Shown: one piece after another, positions 1 through 4,020 of the stretch
How the letters are laid out: every line of letters starts with the position of its first letter
How positions within the stretch are numbered: the stretch's first letter is position 1
Assembly (NCBI GenBank): GCA_024654605.1
Contig: JANLHH010000101.1
Span: 1 to 7,388, forward strand
DNA length: 7,388 bases
DNA from: Patescibacteria group bacterium
GTDB lineage: Bacteria > Patescibacteriota > Minisyncoccia > Phycocordibacterales > JANLHH01
Reading direction: 5' to 3'
Program-made: the position numbers and the translations under genes
The notes under the pieces: model-generated
What the model saw: the letters and a program-made list of their open reading frames with translations, nothing else
Told to the model about the DNA's origin: nothing
Databases searched by the model: none

Positions 1-12
1 ACACACATAATT

Positions 13-96
13 GCGCGGGTGGCGAAACTGGTAGACGCACTACCTTGAGGTGGTAACGCTCGCAAGGGCATGGAGGTTCAAGTCCTCTCCCGCGCA
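13..96 (+). tRNA. tRNA-Leu (anticodon GAG)
   Basis: Class II tRNA with a long variable arm. The acceptor GCGCGGG (13-19) pairs with CCCGCGC (89-95), and the discriminator is A96. The anticodon GAG lies at 47-49, preceded by U46, in the loop of a stem formed by 40-44 and 52-56 (four pairs plus one mismatch). The T-arm is GGAGG (72-76), loop TTCAAGT (77-83) and CCTCT (84-88). CCA is not encoded (the bases after A96 are CAA), so it must be added enzymatically, unlike in the other two tRNAs here. The predicted decoding is CUC/CUU leucine codons. The promoter is outside the window, and no terminator lies between this gene and the element that follows it. Confidence 0.97.
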
Positions 97-110
97 CAAG
101 TGAACGAAGT
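77..110 (+). repeat. 34-base direct repeat, copy 1 (att-like, in tRNA 3' end)
   Basis: Starts at the first base of the T-loop of tRNA-Leu(GAG), runs through the acceptor strand and continues 14 bases past the tRNA. It is identical base for base to 249-282. A repeat that begins in the T-loop and extends downstream is the usual shape of a tyrosine-recombinase attachment site at a tRNA gene. Confidence 0.9.
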
Positions 111-117
111 GAACGTC

Positions 118-269
118 GTGCGGGGGAGAGGCGCAGCTTTTCTGAAAGAAAAGCGTTGCGCGGACTTGAAGACCTTTTGAGGTATTTTGTGAGCCAGTAT
201 TTTTTTCGGTGAAACAAAATATCCAAAAGGTGTACTGAATCTGTAAGATTCAAGTCCTCTCCCGCGCAC
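118..269 (+). ncRNA. Candidate structured RNA / tRNA-tail element, architecture A (copy 1)
   Basis: No known family is recognised; the call rests on visible pairing. An inverted, interrupted copy of the tRNA-Leu(GAG) 3' end pairs with the direct copy at the far end: GTGCG (118-122) with 265-269, GGGAGAG (124-130) with 257-263, and GACTTGAA (163-170) with 249-256. The interruption is a hairpin, 131-161, with 5 bp plus 8 bp and a GAA loop. Inside the closing helix lie an 8-bp stem (172-179 with 224-231), a single bulged A180, and a further 10-bp stem (181-190 with 214-223). The conserved tail GTACTGAATCTGTAAGA (232-248) follows. The layout 8 bp, bulged A, upper stem, then this same tail recurs at 1704-1763 with unrelated paired bases. 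It could be an RNA, a folded single-stranded DNA recombination site, or both. Confidence 0.6.
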
Positions 270-282
270 AAGTGAACGAAGT
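249..282 (+). repeat. 34-base direct repeat, copy 2 (orphan tRNA-Leu 3' end)
   Basis: Perfect copy of 77-110, 172 bases downstream. It has no tRNA 5' half, so it is a displaced or duplicated tRNA end. Its first eight bases form one strand of the closing helix of the element at 118-269. Confidence 0.9.
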
Positions 283-310
283 AAGGAAGTATCACATCAG
301 AGAGAAAGAG

Positions 311-339
311 TTGCGGAGCGCTTGCGCTCCGCTTATACT
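311..339 (+). promoter_or_regulatory. Promoter of tRNA-Leu(CAG)
   Basis: A -35 TTGCGG (311-316), a 17-base spacer and a -10 TATACT (334-339) place the start about 6 bases before the tRNA. The spacer is mostly occupied by an inverted repeat: GCGGAGCGC (313-321) and GCGCTCCGC (324-332). Confidence 0.7.
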
Positions 340-351
340 TTCTATGGTACT

Positions 352-436
352 GGGCGCGTGGCGGAATTGGTATACGCGTACGCTTCAGGAGCGTATGTCG
401 CAAGACATGGGAGTTCAAGTCTCCCCGCGCCCACCA
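352..436 (+). tRNA. tRNA-Leu (anticodon CAG), CCA encoded
   Basis: Class II tRNA. The acceptor GGGCGCG (352-358) pairs with CGCGCCC (426-432). The discriminator is A433, and CCA is encoded at 434-436. The anticodon stem TACGC/GCGTA (379-383 with 391-395) holds the loop with CAG at 386-388. A long variable arm follows. The T-arm is GGGAG (409-413), loop TTCAAGT (414-420) and CTCCC (421-425). It should read CUG. A strong intrinsic terminator follows at 448-476. Its 3' end, from the T-loop on, is repeated at 631-650 and 1764-1784. Confidence 0.98.
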
Positions 437-447
437 TATAAAATCTT

Positions 448-476
448 AACCGCCCCGTGAGGGCGGTTTTGATTTT
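448..476 (+). terminator. Intrinsic terminator of tRNA-Leu(CAG)
   Basis: AACCGCCC (448-455) pairs with GGGCGGTT (461-468) around a 5-base loop, followed by a T-rich run. It separates the tRNA transcript from the structured element that starts at 479. Confidence 0.85.
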
Positions 477-478
477 AA

Positions 479-650
479 TGGTGGGCGAGAGGAAGTGCAC
501 TGCTGCACTTCCGTGGGAGACTTGAAAGACGGAGCCATGTCGCTTTGCGACAGGCGAGTCCGGGCAGGAGCCACACGGTAGAATTGAAGCGAGTTTGCGA
601 GCGAACAATTATACCGATGTGAGCTGACGCCAAGTCTCCCCGCGCCCACC
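479..650 (+). ncRNA. Candidate structured RNA / tRNA-tail element, architecture B (copy 1)
   Basis: Not a family I can name. The outer helix GGTGGGCG (480-487) pairs with CGCCCACC (643-650), and the inner helix 515-524 pairs perfectly with 631-640. Both 3' strands are the repeated tRNA-Leu(CAG) end. A 9-bp hairpin (491-499 with 504-512) with loop CTGC interrupts the 5' strand. Within the inner helix are two arms. Arm one has GAC/GTC (528-530, 558-560), GCC/GGC (534-536, 553-555), bulged A537 and a 6-bp stem with loop TTT. Arm two is 569-586 with 606-625 and carries bulged A617 and A622. The same plan with compensatory changes occurs at 3444-3602. T479-G481 precede the inverted copy in register with the complement of CCA, as in a retroelement primer-binding site, but no reverse transcriptase is nearby. 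Confidence 0.65.
631..650 (+). repeat. 20-base direct copy of tRNA-Leu(CAG) 3' end
   Basis: Identical to 416-435 (T-loop through the first two bases of CCA), 215 bases downstream. It forms the 3' strand of the closing helices of the element at 479-650. Confidence 0.9.
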
Positions 651-684
651 CAAAGAAACATCGGCGGAAAATGAAGAAAAGGTC

Positions 685-717
685 GCCGTCCGCCTCGCGG
701 ACTCGGCAGGCTTTTTT
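685..717 (+). terminator. Probable intrinsic terminator
   Basis: GTCCGC (688-693) pairs with GCGGAC (697-702) around CTC. The stem is extended by GCC/GGC (685-687 with 705-707) across a 2-base bulge, and six T follow at 712-717. It would end any transcript coming through the element at 479-650 before the next promoter. Confidence 0.6.
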
Positions 718-719
718 AT

Positions 720-748
720 TTGACAAAACAAAAGTAATATGTTAATAT
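720..748 (+). promoter_or_regulatory. Promoter of the DUF218 gene
   Basis: A consensus -35 TTGACA (720-725), a 17-base spacer and a -10 TAATAT (743-748) lie just downstream of a terminator. The leader is about 45 bases and contains the ribosome binding site AGGAGG (789-794), 6 bases before the ATG at 801. Confidence 0.75.
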
Positions 749-800
749 TTAAAATAGGTAGCACCTTGTAACCGAAATCCAACATAACAGGAGGCTCTTT

Positions 801-1427
801 ATGGGCAGACTTCTCAATTGGCTCGTCGAAGATCACTGGAGAGTGGAAACGCCGGAGGAAGAGCTTTGGGGTATCGACGCAATCGTTCCTCTGTCGTACA
901 CCACTACGAAGGAAAAGCTTACCGCCGCCACCGAAGCTGCCCTCAGAAAAGCAGCGGACTACAAAAAGAAAATGAGGCAGGCCGTTCTCGCTTTCGGAAA
1001 TTGTCCGTATCCTTTCCGCGCCGCCGAGAAAATTGAAGCACATTTTAAAGGAGAAATTTTGTACAGGGAGTGGCTGAAAAGCAGCGACTATCTCGATACT
1101 GGCGACCTCAATAACAGCATTGAAGAAGCAGAGAATGCCAGAGACACCCTTAAGGTGAACGGCATTACGCCGAAGCGCGTCCTTATCGTCACTGGCGAGA
1201 TGCATTCGAGGAGAGCCCACTATATTTAGCAGAAGGTGTTCCCTTCCGCCAGTATCATGGTGCGCACCGTCGCTCATATCCACGAGTATCACTCGAATTA
1301 CCCTGTGGCCACGCAACGAAACGGCTGGATATGGTTTTTCTTCAATGTAGCGACCTGGATGGCGCTACATACCGGATGGGGATGGAACTTCTTCAAGAAC
1401 CATCATCATCCGACGGCCGCCTCCTGA
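801..1427 (+). pseudogene. DUF218 / YdcF-like protein interrupted by an in-frame amber codon
   Basis: One reading frame of 208 codons, broken only by TAG at 1227-1229 (codon 143). The frame continues without shift to TGA at 1425-1427. DUF218 signatures are the strand DAIVPLSY (about residues 26-33), the N-x3-EA helix (NSIEEAENARDTL, about 104-116) and VLIVTGEMHSRRAHYI (about 127-142), which matches the family pattern VT..yHm.RA. After the stop, QKVFPSASIMVR fits the expected next helix and strand. Family members are Rossmann-like proteins often linked to cell-envelope metabolism; the substrate is not known for most. The start is fixed by an AGGAGG site 6 bases upstream and a good promoter. 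TAG is a normal stop in this window (it ends the ZIP gene), so decay or a base error is likelier than recoding. The gene lies between two att-like tRNA-end copies. Confidence 0.75.
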
Positions 1428-1445
1428 CTCACACACACGACTCAA

Positions 1446-1478
1446 GCCCGTCTGCTTACCACAGACGAGCTTTTTTTT
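1446..1478 (+). terminator. Terminator of the DUF218 gene
   Basis: A 9-pair stem with one mismatch (1446-1454 with 1462-1470) and a 7-base loop is followed by eight T. It lies 19 bases after the TGA. Confidence 0.85.
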
Positions 1479-1642
1479 GACAACCTTCGTTTCGCTTTGT
1501 AGGGCGAGTTTGATACACACCCTTTTTATTGTTTTGACAAACATAATGGTTAGGCAAGAGAAAGAGCTTTCATTTCAGCTTGAAACTCTGACCGCAGCTT
1601 CAGTTTTATTACCAGAGAGTTCCAACTAAACCCAACGTAGCC
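1479..1642 (+). other. Intergenic stretch, no gene seen
   Basis: AT-rich sequence with two TTGACA hexamers (1477-1482 and 1534-1539), neither with a convincing -10 at the right distance. A short inverted repeat GAAAGAGCTTTC sits near 1560-1571, and AACTCT/AGAGTT arms flank about 1583-1621. It may be decayed element sequence. Nothing here supports a coding region. Confidence 0.5.
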
Positions 1643-1784
1643 CACAAACATTAGGCGACAATGCGGAGCATTGGCGTCTTTTTGTTTGTGCGGATTGCGG
1701 TGAGACTTGAAGCCCAATTGATCCCGTTTTAGACGGGACAATTGGGGTACTGAATCTGTAAGATTCAAGTCTCCCCGCGCCCAC
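1643..1784 (+). ncRNA. Candidate structured RNA / tRNA-tail element, architecture A (copy 2, orphan)
   Basis: A hairpin with outer arms CACAAACA and TGTTTGTG (1643-1650, 1683-1690) precedes the inverted tRNA end. GAGACTTGAA (1702-1711) pairs with 1764-1773, and GCGG (1697-1700) pairs with 1775-1778. Inside are an 8-bp stem (1713-1720 with 1739-1746), bulged A1721, a 6-bp stem (1722-1727 with 1733-1738) with loop TTTAG, and then GTACTGAATCTGTAAGA (1747-1763), identical to 232-248. The 8-bp stems of the two copies differ in sequence but agree in length and in the bulged A after the last G. No tRNA lies next to this element. Its tRNA end matches tRNA-Leu(CAG), 1.35 kb upstream. Confidence 0.6.
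1764..1784 (+). repeat. 21-base orphan copy of tRNA-Leu(CAG) 3' end
   Basis: Identical to 414-434, from the start of the T-loop through the discriminator and the first C of CCA. With 631-650 it makes three copies of this tRNA end within 1.4 kb, all in the same orientation. Confidence 0.9.
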
Positions 1785-1802
1785 ATCGTGCGGTTTTTTT
1801 GC

Positions 1803-1832
1803 AAAAAAACGCCGCACAAAAATGTGCGGCGT
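1803..1832 (-). terminator. Terminator of the cation exporter gene
   Basis: On the minus strand, ACGCCGCAC (1832-1824), a 6-base loop and GTGCGGCGT (1817-1809) form a perfect 9-bp stem that runs into a T tract (1809-1803). A further copy of GTGCGG at 1788-1793 could pair with 1812-1817 instead, giving an alternative hairpin with T7/A7 arms. Confidence 0.85.
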
Positions 1833-1873
1833 GCCCAGGCTCCTGCCTTGAGCTGGCGGCTAGAATCTTGAGA

Positions 1874-2662
1874 TCAGTGGTGGTGATGATCGTGCGCAAT
1901 CTCTTTTTTTATATGGCGTGCTATCCCAAAAAGCATAAGACTGATGATGATCGTTGCCATACTGTCAATTTCCCCGTGTGACCAACTACTGATACCCAGT
2001 ACGCCCTTAAGGAGCGCACTTTCCATAAGGAAAGCGGTTCCCACCACAACAACTGAGATCAGAAGATCGGTCGCGGTATGGGTTATGGCAGACATGTGTA
2101 CCCAGCCACCAAGCTTTGAAAAAAGCCCTCCGAACAAACTTTTGCTCGCATGTTTGTGGACATGCGTATGTTCGGGACTGTTCCCATGGTCCAGACCAAG
2201 CATCAATAAAAGGCCTAGCATTATTCCATTACCCACCAAGCCTCCCGTTGCTATCAAAAGCATTGGGCCTGTCAGTACGTGGTCATGTCCAATAACAAGC
2301 CTTACTATTGCAAGTATAATGTTTATACTCGCAACGGTCATGAGGATGGAAGCATTTCTATTGCCCCATTTTTTGTCTATCTCATGGATAGCTTGAGGAG
2401 AAACCTCGCGAAGCTTTAGGGTTAAAGCATACGCGGAAGCTCCATAGACAAAAATGTCCGACAAGACATGCCACGCATCACCTAGCAAGGCGAGACTTTT
2501 CGAAAAGATCCCTCCGCCAAGTTCGGCAAAGAATAAAAATAGTGCTAGTCCGGTTGCCCAAGCGTAACCTTTCAGTTTACACCGACACACAGCCTTTTTC
2601 GAGGTTTCTCCATAACGGAGCTCGCAACTCGTAAAATGCCCTGTTTTGAATATTGTGAGCAC
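1874..2662 (-). CDS. Cation diffusion facilitator (CDF) family metal exporter, short form
   Basis: An inner-membrane exporter of Zn2+ or a similar divalent ion, by family a proton antiporter. It has 262 residues. The two metal-site motifs are H65-x3-D69 (in DAWHVLSD, second membrane helix) and H195-x3-D199 (HTATD, fifth helix). D233 opens the sixth helix. A His-rich loop (HTHVHKH, about 165-171) lies between helices four and five, as in zinc-type CDFs. The cytosolic C-terminal domain that usually follows helix six is missing: the protein stops about 25 residues after D233 with the tail HDHHHH. The start is GTG at 2662-2660, supported by GGAGGTGA (2673-2666) 6 bases away and a near-consensus promoter. 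A perfect terminator follows the gene. It is transcribed alone, divergently from the adenosyltransferase. The family is clear; the exact metal is inferred. Confidence 0.9.
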   Translation of the reverse strand: MLTIFKTGHFTSCELRYGETSKKAVCRCKLKGYAWATGLALFLFFAELGGGIFSKSLALLGDAWHVLSDIFVYGASAYALTLKLREVSPQAIHEIDKKWGNRNASILMTVASINIILAIVRLVIGHDHVLTGPMLLIATGGLVGNGIMLGLLLMLGLDHGNSPEHTHVHKHASKSLFGGLFSKLGGWVHMSAITHTATDLLISVVVVGTAFLMESALLKGVLGISSWSHGEIDSMATIIISLMLFGIARHIKKEIAHDHHHH

Positions 2663-2700
2663 GGCTCACCTCCGAATGTTGTAAGGTTCAATCTTTTTTT

Positions 2701-2729
2701 ATAGTATATCATTTTTGAGTATTTGTCAA
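2701..2729 (-). promoter_or_regulatory. Promoter of the CDF exporter
   Basis: On the minus strand, -35 TTGACA (2729-2724), a 17-base spacer and -10 TACTAT (2706-2701). The leader is about 32 bases and ends with a strong ribosome binding site. The -35 shares its bases with the -35 of the divergent plus-strand promoter. Confidence 0.8.
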
Positions 2730-2751
2730 CGGTGCGTAGTAGTGATATAAT
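2723..2751 (+). promoter_or_regulatory. Promoter of the adenosyltransferase, leaderless
   Basis: -35 TTGTCA (2723-2728), a 17-base spacer and a consensus -10 TATAAT (2746-2751). A start 6-9 bases after the -10 falls at 2758-2760, on the ATG itself, so the mRNA would have no leader. This agrees with the absence of any Shine-Dalgarno sequence. Confidence 0.75.
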
Positions 2752-2759
2752 AACAACTA

Positions 2760-3308
2760 ATGTTGTATACAAGAAAAGGCGACAAGGGCGATACGAGCAT
2801 TTTTGGCTGCGACCAGCGGTTTTCCAAGAGCTCTGCGATAGCGGAAGCCCTCGGCGCGCTTGATGAGGTGAATTCTTTTTTGGGTGTATGTAAACTGGAG
2901 GCTGCGGCAAAAGAGCCATACCTGGAAGGACACAACTTTAGTGACATGATCGAATGGGTCCAACAACAGCTTTTTATCGTACAGGCGCATATCGCAGGAG
3001 CGGAGAAAACAATAGAGAAAGAAAAGATCGCGCATGTGGAACAAGCGGTAGATATGGCGGAGAAAGAGTTGCCTCCCATAAAAACATTCTTCGTTTCCGG
3101 CGGAACGCCGCTTGCCGCACGTCTTGATTTCGCCCGCACGCTCGCTCGTTCCGCCGAGCGGAGGGTTGTGGCTGTTTCCGAAGAAGGGAAGGTGAAAGTG
3201 GACGGATCGATACTCGTATTTCTTAACCGCCTCTCCTCGCTTCTCTACTCTATGGCTAGACTTGTGAACCACAAATCTGGTATAACAGAGGAGCCGCCGC
3301 ATTACTAA
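2760..3308 (+). CDS. PduO-type ATP:cob(I)alamin adenosyltransferase
   Basis: Transfers the adenosyl group of ATP to cob(I)alamin, making coenzyme B12 (adenosylcobalamin). At 182 residues it is normal for the single-domain PduO type. The ATP-binding N-terminus TRKGDKGDTS is at residues 4-13, LGALDEVNSFLG at 31-42, the ARTLARSAERR helix at 125-135 and FLNRLSSLLYSMAR at 154-167; all follow family consensus. No cobalamin biosynthesis genes are nearby. In small genomes such an enzyme usually serves salvaged corrinoid for a B12-dependent enzyme such as class II ribonucleotide reductase, but none is in the window and that link is inference. The start is fixed by the family N-terminus and the promoter. 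The stop TAA lies in the loop of a short hairpin (3296-3314). Confidence 0.93.
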   Translation: MLYTRKGDKGDTSIFGCDQRFSKSSAIAEALGALDEVNSFLGVCKLEAAAKEPYLEGHNFSDMIEWVQQQLFIVQAHIAGAEKTIEKEKIAHVEQAVDMAEKELPPIKTFFVSGGTPLAARLDFARTLARSAERRVVAVSEEGKVKVDGSILVFLNRLSSLLYSMARLVNHKSGITEEPPHY

Positions 3309-3314
3309 TGCGGC
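3296..3314 (+). terminator. Weak hairpin at the end of the adenosyltransferase gene
   Basis: GCCGCAT (3296-3302) pairs with ATGCGGC (3308-3314) around TACTA, which contains the start of the stop codon. Only two T follow, so termination would be leaky and the tRNA-His 11 bases downstream may be partly read from this transcript. A TGGTATAAC extended -10-like sequence at 3278-3286 is another possible source for the tRNA. Confidence 0.4.
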
Positions 3315-3325
3315 TTCATATATAT

Positions 3326-3401
3326 GGTGCTCATGGTGTAAAGGTTAACACTGAGGTTTGTGGAGCCTCCGATTCGGGTTCGATTCCCGATGAGCACCCC
3401 A
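3326..3401 (+). tRNA. tRNA-His (anticodon GTG), CCA encoded
   Basis: The acceptor GTGCTCA (3327-3333) pairs with TGAGCAC (3391-3397). G3326 is the extra 5' base (G-1) facing discriminator C3398, the histidine identity pair. CCA is encoded at 3399-3401. The anticodon GTG is at 3360-3362 on a stem of 3353-3357 with 3365-3369. The T-arm is TCGGG (3374-3378), loop TTCGATT (3379-3385) and CCCGA (3386-3390). The last A of CCA is also the first base of the terminator stem. Its 3' end is repeated at 3585-3603. Confidence 0.98.
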
Positions 3402-3443
3402 AGATATAGAAAACCCCCTCATTGAGGGGGTTTTCTATATCTT
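3401..3443 (+). terminator. Terminator of tRNA-His, 20-bp perfect stem
   Basis: Arms 3401-3420 and 3424-3443 are perfect reverse complements around ATT. A run of five C pairs with five G, next to four A and four T, so it can work on both strands. It ends at the first base of the following structured element. Confidence 0.85.
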
Positions 3444-3602
3444 GGTGGCACAAGCAAACCAACTGCTTGGTTTGCGTTCGGGATCGAAAGGCGCAGCCAT
3501 GTTGCTCTGCGACTGGCGAGCCAGGGTCGTGAGCACTTAGTAAATTTCAAGTAAAGCGAAGAAATATACTTAGTGACTCCTGACCGATTCCCGATGAGCA
3601 CC
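3444..3602 (+). ncRNA. Candidate structured RNA / tRNA-tail element, architecture B (copy 2)
   Basis: Same plan as 479-650 but closed by the tRNA-His end. GGTG (3444-3447) pairs with CACC (3599-3602), and 3478-3486 pairs with 3585-3594 with one bulged T. A 9-bp hairpin (3454-3462 with 3467-3475) carries the same loop CTGC as copy 1 on an unrelated stem. Arm one has GGC/GCC (3490-3492 with 3520-3522, replacing GAC/GTC), GCC/GGC (3496-3498 with 3515-3517), bulged A3499 and GTTGC/GCGAC with loop TCT. Arm two pairs GAG/CTC, then bulged A3576, CACT/AGTG, AGTA/TACT and ATTTC/GAAAT with two mismatches. The element is followed at once by a strong terminator. Function is unknown. Confidence 0.65.
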
Positions 3603-3603
3603 C
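3585..3603 (+). repeat. 19-base direct copy of tRNA-His 3' end
   Basis: Identical to 3381-3399 (third base of the T-loop through the discriminator and first C of CCA), 204 bases downstream. There is no tRNA 5' half with it. Confidence 0.9.
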
Positions 3604-3604
3604 T

Positions 3605-3656
3605 GACATAAAAAACACTCTACCAAGAATTGGTACAGTGTTTTTTATGTCTTTTT
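3605..3656 (+). terminator. Strong intrinsic terminator after the tRNA-His element
   Basis: A 15-bp stem (3605-3619 with 3637-3651), one C/C mismatch and a further 6 bp (3621-3626 with 3630-3635) surround GAA. The stem ends in T6 and is followed by T5. It lies two bases after the duplicated tRNA end, just as 3401-3443 follows the true tRNA end. Confidence 0.85.
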
Positions 3657-3765
3657 GTGTTAGATGCCAATGAGTGCTGTTTCATCTGCGTAAAAATGGT
3701 ACTATAAAAACAGGGCGTACTACATGGTCGGTATTATCAATCGTTAATTTTTAATTTTATACAAC

Positions 3766-4002
3766 ATGAAACAACTGCACATGATCGCTTTTATCCTTCT
3801 CGTGATTGGAGGTATTAACTGGCTTTTGTTCGGCATTTTCAACTGGGAGCTCTCGGCGCTTGTTGGCGGACCGGGTTCTCTCATTGCTAAAATCGTCTTT
3901 GTTGTGATCGGCCTCGCGGCAATATATGAACTTGCCACACACCGCCATAACTGCAAGACCTGCTCCAAATCTCCTTCCGGCAACCAACCGGTTAGAATGT
4001 AA
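3766..4002 (+). CDS. DUF378 family small membrane protein
   Basis: 78 residues, function unknown. The first 56 residues fit DUF378 closely: helix one carries the GGINWLLFGIFNWEL block (about 15-29), followed by a short loop GGPGSL and helix two (about 40-56). Two membrane spans are expected. The C-terminal tail is hydrophilic with a CKTC pair (C63, C66) among His and Lys, which is not part of the usual domain. No Shine-Dalgarno sequence is visible before the ATG. A TACTAT -10-like hexamer at 3700-3705 with a poor -35 is the only promoter candidate. A perfect 14-bp terminator follows the gene, so it appears to be a single-gene unit. Confidence 0.85.
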   Translation: MKQLHMIAFILLVIGGINWLLFGIFNWELSALVGGPGSLIAKIVFVVIGLAAIYELATHRHNCKTCSKSPSGNQPVRM

Positions 4003-4020
4003 AATATTCATTGGCAACAA

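Noticed and set aside
479..524. Retroelement primer-binding site complementary to a tRNA 3' end
   Set aside because: TGG plus tRNA complement is present after tRNA-Leu(CAG), but it is interrupted by a hairpin, is poor after tRNA-His, and no reverse transcriptase is in the window. Kept only as an alternative for how the inverted halves arose.
528..560. Resemblance of the GCCATG hairpin to group II intron domain V
   Set aside because: The stem has a single bulged A and a 3-base loop rather than a two-base bulge and GNRA tetraloop. No catalytic triad at the right place and no intron-encoded protein are present.
342..726. Several overlapping minus-strand open frames with motifs such as VGAGRLELP
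   Set aside because: They are antisense translations of the tRNA-Leu(CAG) gene and its repeated 3' end. Antisense tRNA peptides of this kind are common spurious annotations.
609..1316. 235-codon open frame on the minus strand
   Set aside because: It lies opposite the DUF218 frame, which has family motifs, a consensus promoter and a strong ribosome binding site. The minus frame has no recognisable domain and runs into antisense tRNA sequence.
1477..1539. Two TTGACA hexamers as promoters
   Set aside because: Neither has a -10 hexamer 16-18 bases downstream, and no gene follows on the plus strand.
118..1784. Integron attC sites (folded recombination sites with extrahelical bases)
   Set aside because: The bulged-base hairpins recall attC, but there are no GTTRRRY/RYYYAAC core boxes and no integron integrase; the tRNA-end repeats point to a different system.
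77..3603. CRISPR array
   Set aside because: The repeats are few, unevenly spaced and derived from tRNA ends, and no cas gene is present.
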